From Setomelanomma holmii (Eukaryota; Ascomycota; Dothideomycetes; Pleosporales; Phaeosphaeriaceae), in the NCBI GenBank assembly GCA_010015745.1, contig ML978177.1, forward strand, positions 1 to 64,000: DNA of 64,000 nt. Direction: 5' to 3'. Shown here one piece after another: positions 34,084-46,367 of this stretch; position 1 is the first letter of the stretch, and each line of letters opens with the position of its first letter. Both the position numbers and the translations under genes were made by a program. The notes under the pieces were generated by a model. The model made no database searches. It was not told where the DNA came from and saw only the letters and a list, made by a program, of their open reading frames with translations.

Positions 34084-37000
34084 CGGTATCTTTATACGTC
34101 CTTCCGCTGCCTTTCGACCGCCTTCGATTGCGCATAGGCTCTCATCAATGTCTATCTGACTTACTTCGCACCCCACGGTGGTTTTGATACCAACGGGAAC
34201 ACCAACGAAGGCCGCGATTGATGTCCTGGGTTGCTCGAAGCCACCCGTAGCAGAGCTACCTACACTTCTTCTTTCGTTCAAGATACCCTGCTTTCGTCTT
34301 CCAACGACTATCATCTTTCTGCATTACCTCGGCGTTCAAGTTACAGCATGTTACGTGACCAACAATGTACACCATAGAACAGCATCACAGCCAAAGCGTT
34401 GGGACATTCGGTGGATAGATGCATATGGCGGCGCCGTTGCTGCCTAGACTAGCTCGCGCAAATTACAGCTCTGCCGGGAGCGATTTTACAACTTGTCCGT
34501 GGTCGTTGTTGTGACCCTCCTCGCTGACATCTAACAACTAGCAACTTTTGCCTGTGCTCAGTCACGAATTGTCAAGCTCGTGGGCAACCGTCACCACATG
34601 GTCCTGGCCATCGCAGACCTCTCGAAAGAATCGCGTGGCAAAACGTTCCAACCCGGTCGGGCCCCTAGCTTGAGACTCCGGCTATTTAGTGGGTGGCCTT
34701 ATTTTCTCGACAAGGCTGACTTCATGGCCCCCAATCATTTTCAGTGGTTCGCGACCCTGTATCAGATTGGATGGATTGCCCCGCGAATCAACACCCCGAA
34801 CACATCATAGACATCCTAGGAGGCGGTCTACTCCGTGCGCAACTTAACAGCCCAGAGAATGGCATGCTTTGTGAATCGAGAAAGTGGAGGGCATGCCGGC
34901 CCGGACCCGCAATCGTATGAGACCACACAGACACTTACCTCATGTAGTAGGTCAGGGTTCTCCTCAACGAGGACCTGGTACATCTTCGGGGTCCAATTTG
35001 CAAGGACGGCGATAACTTGCAAGAACGGCGAGGTGTTTGACATTGCAGGCGTTAATGTTGGTGGCTGCCATTGGCGTTGTACAACGGCTTGTTTCAGCGT
35101 CATGATGGGGCGAGCATGCACTTCGATCGTCTCGGGGCATTATGCCACAGTATCAGATGAGTGCCGTGAGGACGTTCATACCGCTTCGTTCACGTGCGGT
35201 GGCTGCGAAGCCCAACCGGCTTCATACCGCGAGCTTACCTCAGACGCAGCATCGTTCCAATCGATGTCCTGTGTTGCCATTCGGGATTCGGAACTCGACT
35301 CGACGCGATGCACAGAGAGCATTATTCGCAAACGTGCATCGTGCTCCAGACAAGCACCACCCTGCATGCTGCACTACGACATCATGGATCCCAATATCAA
35401 ACGGACTCCTTTGAGTGAACCACTTGGAAGCGGGCATTTGGCGCTGCCTGCTACACCCAGCATAATTAAGCTTGACGGACGGCATTCCTGCCACGCCGCC
35501 ATGCGCCGTTGACGCGGCCGCTGTGCAACCTCTCACGCGGTGCCCAGGTAACTTGGCATGTGCTTGCAAGGCTGAAATGTTACACCTGGGGCCACCAGGC
35601 CGGACTCTCCTCTTTTGGTGGCATACCGCGAATTTGGTCACTGGGTTCGCTAGGCGCAAAGATTGGCACCACCAAAGTTTGTTGCGACAGACATATCGTC
35701 ATAGCAATGTTCAAAGGCTTCAAATTTGCTTCCTAGCACCGAGCCAAAGCTTTGACCCCTGTGCCGTACCGGTGAAGGATACCACACTTATTTCCTGCAG
35801 TCTACACAGTTGTGGTTCAGTAAGCTCCACGTGGACTACATTAGTGCAGGCAGTTGGGTAGATCCTCGGGTCACGCTACTGTGCAGGTCGAATCCTCATC
35901 TTCAATCCGCACTATGCCTTCTGCATTCTCCTACGCGCCCTAAGATGGCCCCTGGACTGATCTCGCTATCTGATAGGCGATGTTTCTTTCTTGCATTTAT
36001 GCAGCAAGATGTTTTGAGTTCAGTGCGACACACTTACCAAAATGCGTCCCTGCACCAACGGTCCATGGAGCAATTGCATCTTCCGCCTCCGATTTCACAC
36101 GCCACGGTCGCTAGATGGACGAAAACCCATTGGCGCGGGACCCGCACATGCAACGACTCTAGTTTGGGATAGTCGTAACGAAAACTGGGCTGCTGTCTTC
36201 TCACCCCATTCTTGATGGCACAGGATCACGCCTATGACGCAGGCACCATCGCCTGTGGACCGGTCCGCCTTCTCCGACCGTCTCCATGGTTGCTGCTTTC
36301 AACGCCGATACCCTAAAATATTTTCAAGCTTCACAATTGCGCAATCTTGGTGTAGCGCGTTATAGCACTTTCCACAAATCAAAGCTTCGCAGCGGTATTG
36401 GAGAATTCGCCTCGTGGTAGCGTGGTCCGCCCCTTCATTTCCTCTTCCTTCAGGACAGGACCCAAAAATAATACAACAACTTCATCGCCGACTAGTCCCA
36501 CACTACAACTCAATACCGGCCGCTCAGTAGTTTGATCCAAGCACAGCGCATGATGCGAGAGGTAAGACACGGCACAAAGTCTGCATCCGACGGAACGGCG
36601 CTCCTGCGTACCTGGATGCTAATGAAAAGGGATATACTCGCCTATGTGGTGGGCGCTGCAGACATCCTCTCTTAAACTAACAGGCCGACTCCATGCAGAG
36701 GAGCCAGCCGCACACAGCGAGGGCGGGTGCAAACTCAAATCATGAAAGCCATACCCGCAGCTGACAGCCTGCATGTTTTCGGAGCACAGTCCGAGCGTAT
36801 GATGGTCGACATTCACTTCCAAGTGCACATTCTGCACCTCACCATGAGCGCTTGAAGCGCTCCCCTGAATGGCTTCTTCCTGGTTGCTTGCAGCCGTGGG
36901 CACGTATGCGAACGTCGAATCGGGCCGATTGAGTAGGGACCGCCCGTCGTACCAGCACTTCAAAACACTGCCATACAGTACCGACCAACATGAGGGACTC

Positions 37001-37342
37001 GACATACACTGACTTGAAGTCAACTTAAGGTTGTTGATGCTGGCGTCAACATCGGAGCTGAGGTGTCGGGAGAATGCATAGCCAGTCTGACGAATAACAC
37101 GCTGCGATCTTATCAATTGATCAGGCTTTGCCGATTCGGCTCTGACTTCTGCGCCAACCTCAGAAAGCCGCGTCACTGCTGCGTTGAAGAGCTATCGTGA
37201 GAAATTTGGACGCGTACACTGATGAGGTACGCTCGTAGGTTCTGTGATACTGTATGAAGTCTTTTTTCCTCTATTGTCAACGTTTGTTTTGATTTCAGTC
37301 TTGCTACGTGCGCGAGGGATGCTGTGGGGCTAAATCCTCACG
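34084..37342. other. Gene-poor region, 3.3 kb
   Basis: No supported gene. The longest frames, 34835-35512 plus (225 codons) and 36619-37176 minus (185 codons), are Cys/Ser/His-rich without domain order, and no convincing splice partners were found. The last 150 bp should be the promoter and leader of the secreted protein gene at 37343. Confidence 0.45.
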
Positions 37343-39235
37343 ATGCGTTCCAGCAAGTTTAGCCTCTCTATTTCGGCTGTCTGCTTGTTTGCAACCGTCT
37401 CAACGTTTGAACATCCTAGCGTACACAATGCCAACCATATCTTCAATGCGATTCACTCGTCGATGCGACAATGGGGATCGTCCCTCAATCACAACGGCAT
37501 GTCCTTCTTTCTAGCCACGGTACCAGCTGGCACACAATTGTATCATGGAACCTCCAAGCCTGAGCCGATACAAGGGCTGGAATGGCTTGCGTTCGAGCCT
37601 GAGCATGCGATGATCTTCGCTCGTCCTCATGGTCCCCCACCAGGCGACGATAAGGACCGACCACCAAGGGAAGACAAGGTTGCAGAATCACAAAGCTCAC
37701 ATCACGGACCTGGACACCCTCCTTCAAGACCGAAGGGACCTGGTGAGGGCGATGAGCCTTGCAATCATACCCGACCAGAACCTGGACACGACCACAGGCG
37801 ACCTCCTCCGCATGACCGTCCTGGTGATCGCCAACCACCTCCACCTCCCGACCATGAGGGACCTCCCGGTCATCATCCGCCAGGCCCTCCACATCTACGA
37901 AGGCCTCCTCCGGGACCTCCTCCACCTCATCACAACGACCGTCCGCCACGAGATCTGTACCATCATCGACCAAAACGTAGCCAACAAGAGTTTCTTGGGC
38001 CGCACGCAACAGAACAAGATGCCAATGGGTATCTGCACACCTATGCACCCAAGCATGACATTCGACTACTCTACATTGATGGTCTTTCAGCCGGAAAGAC
38101 TTCGAATGGCACGCTCGACACCCAAGATATGCTCCTTCTCAATTCTTCTACCCTGGATCCCCACGGACCCATGGGTGGCGAGCATGAGCGAGCATACGGC
38201 ATGTGCAATATGACCTCAACTCTTTGGGAAGGCAAGATTGATGGTATCCTGCGTATGGAAGGTGGTTTTGAGATTATACTGTGTGACTTCGCGAAGCATC
38301 TCGAAAGGACAGACGCAATCACCGTCACACAGCACCAGTACTGGACAGGCGAGAAGGGATTCCTAGGTGGATGGTCATATATTAAGGCTGTGACGCGGCG
38401 CTACCATGGCATTGGTGGAGACAGAGTGCAACTGGATCTGAACAACTTCGTCAGCGTCTTTTCCTATTCGGATCTCGGAGGACTCTTCACGAACGACGTA
38501 CACTCGGACTACGCCATGCCACGACTACAGAACGTGAAAGAAGCTGACCGCATACATGTGAAGGACGACGTTACTGAGATGATCCTGCGCAAGGACTGGG
38601 ACAAAGAGACGGCTGCGAAGGACTGGCAAGCAGTAGCGGACAATGTGGTAGCACGCTACGCCAAGCCACTGCACTACCTTCATACCAACAAGGAGGTCCG
38701 TGGTGACAAGAAGGCATTGGAGTTCTACCTTATCAACCTGCTGCACCCCTTCATCGACTACACAGCCAGAAACGCAACCGTTGAAACTCAGCGTTGCGTC
38801 GCACAAGTGATTCCACCATTGCCGACTCCACCTTCTACTGCAGCAAGTCTTGCGCATCGCACTGTCCATGCCGTTACGCATCACATATGCGACACATTGC
38901 TTACAGCTCTTTCAATCGCTTCCGCATCCACATCTCACGCATCCTTCACACAAGTGTATGCAGAACTTGCGACTGACCTCATCGACAAGCTAGTCGACTA
39001 TCTGAACTGGACAACTTGGAAGGAATGTGGCACTTGTGCAGATGAGGAAATATGTTACATTCCTATTTGGCCAATGGGAAATAATGAGGATCATGCTAGT
39101 CCAAAGTGCATGGACGAGGAAAATGCGAGGGATAGATGGGGATATTGGGGTGTGGGCAGGATGGGTCCGCCACCGCCTGGAAATGGTCACAATGGAGAGG
39201 TTAGGCATGGCAGGCGAGGGAAGAAGCATGATTGA
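37343..39235 (+). CDS. Secreted fungal protein of unknown function, LYHGT/WLAFEPEHA family
   Basis: Intronless, 630 aa. A signal peptide is evident (MRSSKFSLSISAVCLFATVS). The front domain carries VPAGTQLYHGT and EWLAFEPEHAMIFAR. A linker of about 90 residues (roughly 93-185) made of Pro, His, Asp, Arg and Gly follows, for example DRPGDRQPPPPPDHEGPPG. The rear domain includes HDIRLLYIDGLSAGKTSNGT and a long helical, Cys-containing C-terminal part. Several N-glycosylation sequons (NHT, NGT, NST, NMT, NAT) fit secretion. I recall similar uncharacterised proteins in many ascomycetes, but no established function. The YHGT motif near the front resembles the NAD-binding His strand of ADP-ribosyltransferases; this is only a visual hint. 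No GPI signal is evident; the C-terminus is basic (RRGKKHD). Confidence 0.85.
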   Translation: MRSSKFSLSISAVCLFATVSTFEHPSVHNANHIFNAIHSSMRQWGSSLNHNGMSFFLATVPAGTQLYHGTSKPEPIQGLEWLAFEPEHAMIFARPHGPPPGDDKDRPPREDKVAESQSSHHGPGHPPSRPKGPGEGDEPCNHTRPEPGHDHRRPPPHDRPGDRQPPPPPDHEGPPGHHPPGPPHLRRPPPGPPPPHHNDRPPRDLYHHRPKRSQQEFLGPHATEQDANGYLHTYAPKHDIRLLYIDGLSAGKTSNGTLDTQDMLLLNSSTLDPHGPMGGEHERAYGMCNMTSTLWEGKIDGILRMEGGFEIILCDFAKHLERTDAITVTQHQYWTGEKGFLGGWSYIKAVTRRYHGIGGDRVQLDLNNFVSVFSYSDLGGLFTNDVHSDYAMPRLQNVKEADRIHVKDDVTEMILRKDWDKETAAKDWQAVADNVVARYAKPLHYLHTNKEVRGDKKALEFYLINLLHPFIDYTARNATVETQRCVAQVIPPLPTPPSTAASLAHRTVHAVTHHICDTLLTALSIASASTSHASFTQVYAELATDLIDKLVDYLNWTTWKECGTCADEEICYIPIWPMGNNEDHASPKCMDEENARDRWGYWGVGRMGPPPPGNGHNGEVRHGRRGKKHD

Positions 39236-42200
39236 TCGGTCGTCACTACGTGAGGTTGCTGGAATAAGCATATCGGCTGCCTGTACCACAGTAGGCAAAT
39301 CTTATCTGATGCTGCATCAAGCACCAATTTACGAAGTAATAGCCACATTCTGTAAACCTTCACAGCACTCACTCCTATCTTACCCCAAACTGTCTAATAT
39401 GAGCGCCATGATGTTCTCCATAAGCCACATAGCAATGCTTACCAGCCCATGACACGCGTGCGGAGGTTGCCCCGGGCTCGCGGCACAAGCTCCTTCCAGC
39501 CAACCCAGGGAAACATTTCGCGAACACCATGCCGAGCCGCTCGCGCCGCTACATTTCACCCCCCTCAGCCCTGCATCAGAATTTCCTCTGTCGAGCAAGT
39601 CACATTCGCGCTCACACCGAAGATCTACAAACCTTCCTCCACCTCTTGCTTCGTGTCGAGGCTCAGCTGCATGACATGCTCACTGCCCACAGTGCAGTGT
39701 CGATCACGTCTCGCCACAAGACCAGCACAACAGCGCAGCAGCGCACGGCTTCGCGTTCGCTCCAGACGGTCTGACCGACGCGCCAGATCGACACTGGAGA
39801 CGGTTCGATGCGCACTTACCGCCAGTAAGACGCGACGATCGCAGTTGTCAGAACCACAAACGCGGTGTTTGAAACGGTAGCATCAACTCTCCAAGTCCTG
39901 ATGCTTGATGAGTGGGTCGCGCTGCGTTGGAACCTTTGTAAGCTAGCGGCCGCTTCGGTGCCTCTTGATTGGCGTTCGGATCGGCATATGTGCCGATGAC
40001 GATGGGTTACTGCTTCGGGCGGAGAAGAGCGCGCTGGGTAGGGAATGCGAGGCTTACGGGCAAGTCACGGGTGAGTTCCACTAGGAGTGGAGTTGGTTTG
40101 GTATGGGACCGTTGTGGAGCTTGTGCGCGTGAATTCCGCGACGGTGTTGGTATTTCCTTTGTCAGGGAGTATGTTAGCACTTGTTTCCTCATGCAGCAAT
40201 TAGCCGAACCATAACTTGCTACACGAGCTCGAGCTTGACAACGTTGATGGTCGTCTGTATGGTCGTCTGTGTGCTGGTTGATCTCGGCGTCCGCGATGCT
40301 TTCGATCAAGCACATTGCATCTAGCGCACCAAACATGTTCACTCCGGAACCTCCATTCAGTCAATGGCCTCCGCGCTTCTTCATTCGCGGTCATGCTTCA
40401 TATCGCAACTTCGCGACGTCAGCCCTAGAATGCTTTTCCGTCTACCATTGCGAACCATCCAATGACTAGCCTCGGAACACCCCGACGCTCATGTGCTCCG
40501 ATTGCTTACTGCCCAATAGCCTGATGTTATCGGAGACTTGTCTGACATCCTGCGGCGACAACGTCGACATTCCTGCAGCTCGGAGACAAACGAATGAGCG
40601 TTAGTGTGCTATATATATTAATAAGCTGCGCAAGTTGAAGCGAGCGTTTTGCGAGCATGGGTAGGCGAGAGGACAAGTCAGCCTTGCGTGAAGCGAGACA
40701 GGCACAGGTACAGGTGCAGGGGTGAGGGTGTCTTGGAGATGCTGGACCGAGATTGAACTTTGTAGTTGGGATAGTATGAGAGGTATGTCAATTGGAATGA
40801 GACTGCGAATGTCGCGATGTCACGGTTACTTTGCGAGGCGTCTCTGGAGTATAGGGATGGATGTGTTTGTGCGCTCATTTCGCACAAGTAGCAAGGGTAC
40901 CAAGAGCCCATGGATGACATAAACCAGCACGATATTGAAGACATGTGAAGTGCTGGTTGACTGCAATTATGCATGGTGATCGATCTAATCCGCCAACGAG
41001 GCCTGAATTCCCTCCTGAGTATGTGCCAGGAAGCAATAAACTTAAGCATGTGCGGTTGTACAAGATGTAAAACCCATAGTAGACGAAAGAGTCGAGATCA
41101 TGTCGTTCCTCATCTTTTCTCATCCATGCATTGTCTTGCTCCTTCCAAGGAAAATCCCTCATGGTAGAATCTGTAGCTCCAAAACAGATGCTGTCTTTCA
41201 ATCCATGCTGGACTTTTCATCGCCATCTACATGCAACGACCTGCTTCGTGTATATTTGACCTCTAGATTTCACTCTTCCCAGACCCAGTCCAGCCCTTTC
41301 TAGCTCGTAAAAGCTCTCATGTTGCTCGCCTTCTTGTTCATAGATAGCATACCTCCTCTTGCCAAGGTAGCTTGATAATGTGGTCTTCAGCAGCCTTGTA
41401 TGTACGCTCTTCCACCATATTACCTCTGCCAAAGACTGTCCAGCAGCGGCACAGCTTTACACGCTCAATTGTCGGATGTGGGGAAGACACTGTATCTGCA
41501 CTTCATTAGAAGACCCGTTTGACTCGTGCTGTTGTCTTATGAATCGTGATGCGCTGGTGCTTGTGAGGCTGAACTATCGGGACTGTCTCTTGGGTGGTGG
41601 ATCTCGGTCGAACCAACGTCTCTCCTTCATGTTAAGATCGTACTGATTCAGCCCTGTGATCTGTCTTTTTCTTTTGGAGGATATCACGTCTTTGAGGAGT
41701 TGCTTAGACGGCAGATCACCCCTCTTGCGACTTGTAGTATGCCTCACGATCATTTGACTTTTCTACTGCTTGACCTTCTGCAATGCCCGTGTAGTCTATG
41801 AATCTTCAGAGGCCAAAGTGATTCACCTGCTGCTTATCATGAAACCCAGTTTACTTGGCGATTCCTGCTTCATTCGGATATATCTTCCCCATTCTGCTTG
41901 ACCTCTTTAACTCATGTTGTCCGCGACCCTCCACTCTTCAGATGCGACTTTCGCATGATTCGAGGCGTTGAGAATGATGACACTAGGTGTGCGAGAACAG
42001 ACTCGATGAATTGTGCTGCAGCCTGGAGGACTTCGATTTGGTACCGTCGCGATCTTTTGCAAAGCCTAGATAGTTATCGTGTCTGGTTGTGAAGCCCATG
42101 GATGTCGTTCATTCACTCCGCTGTGTATCGGGCATGGGGATGTGAGTTCTGAGAAACTCTATGGAGTTTCAGCGAGGGCAAGAAACTTTGCAACCGGGTT

Positions 42201-42677
42201 TCACTCGATAACGTCGTATCTTCCCAGTGTCGGATGCATATCATGACATGCGACTCGGACATCTACTCCGTCGCGCACATACGCTCACTGACGGACATCC
42301 AGCCTTCACATACTATTTAGCAAGATCCCCGAAGAAAGCCCTGTAAGCCTTTTTATGTCCAACTAAGTTATGGAATCGTCAATAGAGCGAAGCTAGAGCG
42401 TTCAGCGCGAGTTCGAGTACGCCATTGCTACTCTTCATTGTGATCAGTAGTCGTGGTTCCACGTCCAAAGAAAGATCTGCTTCCTGATGCTTCTTGCCGT
42501 GCTTTCAGTAAACTTCCTTTGACCAACTTTCTGCGGAGATTTACAGCGCTTACGCTGCAGCTATATGAGAAGAGCTAGGAGCAAAGTATTGAGTGCAGCT
42601 CTGGAGCGATCAATCAGCTGTCGGTGCTGGTTTGAGAACACAATACAGCTTTTGTTATCCATCTTAAAGTCTGGGCA
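39236..42677. other. Gene-poor region, 3.4 kb
   Basis: No supported gene. A pyrimidine-rich stretch at about 39460-39780 with an 81-codon frame at 39529-39774 (MPSRSRRYISPPSALHQNF) looks like a leader or a decayed gene, but I cannot name it. A short TGGTCGTCTGT direct repeat lies near 40245-40270. Otherwise nothing was seen. Confidence 0.4.
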
Positions 42678-44219
42678 TTAGTCTTCTTCGATCTTGGTCC
42701 ACTCCTGCACGTCTCGAAAGTCCATGACTTTGCCATCAGCTCCAAATCTCCCCTGCGTATCCCACCAATCTCTATCTGAGCTGGTTTCTGGCCGCCATCG
42801 CATCATCTTTTTCAATCTTTCACCCCCCGGCTTGTCTTCAACTATGTCGGACACGAGTGGTCCGATCGCCGGACATGTCATGAATCCATTCCCAGACCCG
42901 CCGACGGCGACTATCAGGTTGTCGAGCTCGGGATGCTTGTCGATCAAGAATATACGATCTATGGTGTCTGCATCCCAGCAGATTCTTGCGAAGGAGAGCG
43001 GACGATTGGCAAGCTGGGGAATCGTTTCATGCAGTAAGCGACGCATGCGTATCTCAGCTTCGACTGGAATTTGCGTACACGCAAATGGCACCGATGACAT
43101 ATCTCCAGTCGCGGGGTCCTCCACGGGATTAATGTACCCAGGGTGCTCATCACATATTTTCATCTCACAGCTTTCGTTGTCTGGCTCAATGAAAAAGCCA
43201 CGATCCACGCAGTAGAGGACAGGTAGATTGCGGTATAGTTTTGCTTCCTCGTCAGAGAGCGGAAGGTGTGCGAGTGTCCATGCCGTTGGACGGAGCTGTT
43301 TGTGGAAGTCCAGAAGCCGAGGACTCGACGCTCCAGATGTGAGGATGATGTGCGATGCCACATGCAAAACGCCGTCGTCTGTGAAAGCGCCCTCTACAGA
43401 CGTCCCAGCCGCATTGTACGAGAGTGATTTCACGCGGCCATGTGGACAGCCGGTGATGAAATGAACACCTAAACGTGTAGCTTCTGCATACATAGCTTCC
43501 AAAGTCTGCCGTGCGGACACCCATCCCGCGCCTTTCTTTTTCCAAAATCCGCGCCAGCCGGCAAAGGCGCCTTGTAGGACTGCGGTGGGCATGGTGGCCC
43601 TGAAGTCCTCAGCGGTGTCGAGAGCAGTCAAAGGCGCTGTCTCATGCTCAGCGTATTCAAGACAGGCTTGATATGCAGCATCACTCGCAGCAGCCATGAT
43701 AAATCCAGTCTCGTGGTAGAAGGAAGAAAATACTGGGTCGCACTTCCATTTTTGCATAGAAAGAGCGTGGACAGTGTTCCAGAAGTAGTCGGCGTCTGAG
43801 TCCGAGTCTGAAGCTTCATTTGCTGCGACGTATCAGTAAATCACTCGAAGATATCTCAGCATAGACTGCTCATGCACCAGTGCGTTCTTGTGTGCCAAGA
43901 GCATATAGATGCATGCAGTAAAGGTGCGCATTCTTCGAACATGAGAGAGCTGCGATATGGTCTGAGAGCTGGTCATCGTGTCGCTCCATTGCAGGTCTGA
44001 CGACGAGGTCCGAAAAATGAAATGCATAAAAAGGAATGGGGAAAGCTTACCCTCCTCAGCAGTTTTGTTCAGATCATTGCCTGCAGATATAGGTGATGGA
44101 AATGGACCCGCGTCGAGTACAGTGATGTCGGTATGGCCTCGACGAGAAAGGTCTAGAGCAATCGAGCAGCCCCATGTTCCAGCCCCAATGACGAGTGTAG
44201 TGCTATTACTGGTCTGCAT
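42678..44219 (-). CDS. FAD-dependent amine oxidase, fructosyl-amino-acid oxidase (amadoriase)-like
   Basis: 437 aa from exons 44219-44051 and 43822-42678. The 228-nt intron is long for this window but joins in phase, giving DLNKTAEEANEASDSD. The N-terminus (TLVIGAGTWGCSIALDLSRR) is a Rossmann FAD-binding fold, followed by ISAGNDLNK, a hallmark of the sarcosine oxidase/FAOX family. Further on come GWVSARQTLEAMYAEATRLG, ARICWDADTIDRIFLIDKHP (its Cys lies near the place of the covalent flavin Cys) and VAVGGSGNGFMTCPAIG. The length equals known fungal amadoriases. The reaction would be oxidative deglycation of a fructosyl amino acid, giving glucosone, amino acid and peroxide. There is no clear peroxisomal signal: the last residues are KIEED, not SKL. 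Sarcosine or pipecolate oxidase is the main alternative. Confidence 0.88.
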
Positions 44220-44358
44220 CGTGTGGGAAAGAAGATGGACAGCAACGCGACGCGTGAGCACGTGTTTATGGATCACGCTATCCGAAACAGGCTAGGGCAA
44301 AATTAGGCTTCGGCGTCATCGCGAACTTTTGGATGAAGACGATTGTGCTTACAACTCG
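44220..44358. promoter_or_regulatory. Compact divergent promoter between amadoriase-like gene and MTF1
   Basis: Only 139 bp separate the two start codons, so the genes must share or overlap promoter sequence. No specific factor site was identified. Confidence 0.45.
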
Positions 44359-46367
44359 ATGTTGCCAACACGCCCGTCCATACGGCACATAGCATCCCAA
44401 TCCAAACCGACTGTAAAGCCACGGGCTCACATTCGATGTGCCGGGACCAAAATAGGCAAATCGCTAGGCACGATAAGCCAATGGACTCACGAAGAGCTTG
44501 CGATAAGCCATGACTATCCTTTAAGTATCACCTTGAGCGAGAAGATCCTTCCACGCCTTAAGGAAAGGCCAAAACGTAAAGACACCAAGCAAGCTCCCCG
44601 CATGCATCTGCGTCCACAGATTGTAAGTGCTGACCTATGCGGTATGTTGTCCTATGGCATAACGACTTTGGGGGGGCGATTGCTAATTACACATTCGTAG
44701 ATGACGTCTTGAAGTACATCGGCAGCAGTCTGGAGAAATACAAAGGGTGCGATGTTCTTGACATAAATCCAGGCGCGTGTCTCTGGTCGCAAAAGCTCCA
44801 TGACTTTCTCAAGCCTCGCAAACACGTTCTCCTCGAACCAAATACCGACGATTTCCAAGAGTTTCACGATCCTCTGCTCGTCGCACCTGGTAGCACATAC
44901 AAACTTGTTTCTAAGGATATCTCAAGATTAGAGACCTACAAAGAACTCGTTGACGAGGGTGTCTTTCCCAGTCAGAAACGAGTTGATCCGGCAGATCCCC
45001 ATGCCCAGAAACTGAATAACACGCTCCTTGTCACCGGATCGCTCGCATGGGATCCTCAGTTGCCTGGGCTGGGCTTCAGCTCGATGGCCAAACAGCTGTA
45101 TCACCATTTTGCTACTGCAGCTTGGTCCAACGACTTGTTTCACGCATTTGGGCCGGTGCGGACACTTTTCTGGGTCGAGAACGATGACTTTTCCAATATG
45201 GTAGCACAGAGCACGTCGAACATGCACAGAGGGAACCGCCTGCTGGAGATGATGCAGCAATTCGAATGGGTCGCGGGTGCTGAACGTAAAGAGCGCCCAG
45301 TAGGCAGAGGGTCGATCAACCGGGAGCCCCAATACGAGTTGGAAAGCATCGTTCACGCGCTGCGCGCGGGGCGCAAGAATGGCATGTATATGCCTGCACA
45401 TCGTCAGGACTTCGCGCACAGCTTCGCATCACAAATTGAAGAGGCCTCTGGAGGAACAGGTATCGCCAGCGTCGAATTCATACAAAGCTTCTTGCATGAT
45501 CAACAACTCCAAGGGAATACTCCCACTGGCCTTAATCAGCAAAGTCAGATCGAGTATACTGATATGGAGAGACAAATGAGGAAGGACTATCCTGGCGCTA
45601 TCATACTATCGCCGGTTCAGGAGTTGGAGGCAAGGAGTTCTGCAGGTGCTGCCAAGCAAGGGCTCCCTGTACCTTTCCTCAGAAAGGTCAACACAATGGT
45701 ACATGCGCTCAAAAAAAAGTTGATAATGGAAGCAATTGCCGACATTGGTGAAAAGCTTTACGCATTGGAGTGCACGGCGCTCAAAGCGAGAGACGGTCCC
45801 AAGAAAACAGCACTAGTCCAACAAGTCGAGGCGACGGATCAGGCCTTGGAAGAGGCATTGGCCGAGATCGAGCCCAGGTTCCAGACCCAACCTGCCTCCG
45901 AGGTCGATGATCGCATCAGCCTTCGTTATCCTCCTCATCCACGCATCCAGTGGGACGCAAGACCTTTCGAACCCCTTGTTTCCAGTGACATTGAAGCATG
46001 GCCACGCAATCGTATGTCTCTTATATCCGCAACACCGCTCCCGAGACCCACCATCGAGGACCCGAACTTTCACGAATGGATCCAGGACTTTGTCAGTGCG
46101 CTGTACGCCGACTCGTCGAAACCGTTGCCACAAGCACTTGATACCCTGCAGCACGGATTGTCAGATATTGTGAACGAGTGTCCGAGTTTGCGAGATCCGG
46201 ACAGAGGCGGGAGAATGCTGTTAAAGCATTTGAGAGTAAGGATGTTGACGATGGACATGATCATAGAGCTGACGCAAGCTTATATGGATTGGCCTTTCAA
46301 AGCGCCAGGGACGGATCATAGTAGGTTCTTCAGGAACAGGAACTCGCAAAGTAGCAGAACGACGTAA
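44359..46367 (+). CDS. MTF1: Mitochondrial transcription factor B (Mtf1-like)
   Basis: 649 aa from exons 44359-44641 and 44701-46367; the 59-nt intron (GTATGT..TCGTAG) closes in phase as SADLC joined to DDVLKYIGSS. The start MLPTRPSIRHIASQSKPTVK reads as a mitochondrial targeting presequence; an in-frame ATG at 44359 minus 30 nt would spoil it with acidic residues. The Rossmann core of the rRNA-dimethyladenosine-transferase fold follows, with KGCDVLDINPGACLWSQKLH standing where the S-adenosylmethionine loop lies, then KPRKHVLLEPNTDDF. In yeast this protein is the specificity partner of mitochondrial RNA polymerase and no longer methylates rRNA. It is longer than yeast Mtf1, as I expect for filamentous fungi, with a C-terminal extension rich in charged residues. 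Confidence 0.9.

Noticed and set aside
34835..35512. 225-codon frame on the plus strand
   Set aside because: No domain, odd Cys/Ser/Thr-rich composition, overlapping frames on both strands and no splice partners.
36619..37176. 185-codon frame on the minus strand
   Set aside because: No recognisable motif and no supporting promoter or splice context. It could only be revived by transcripts.
27941..37342. CRISPR-like, biosynthetic-cluster or viral signals in the gene-poor region
   Set aside because: No regular spaced repeats, no synthase, transporter or cytochrome P450 genes, and no viral motifs were seen on either strand.
39529..39774. Possible small gene, MPSRSRRYISPP start
   Set aside because: An amphipathic-looking stretch near its middle is suggestive, but there is no family match I can name and no downstream exon I can join.
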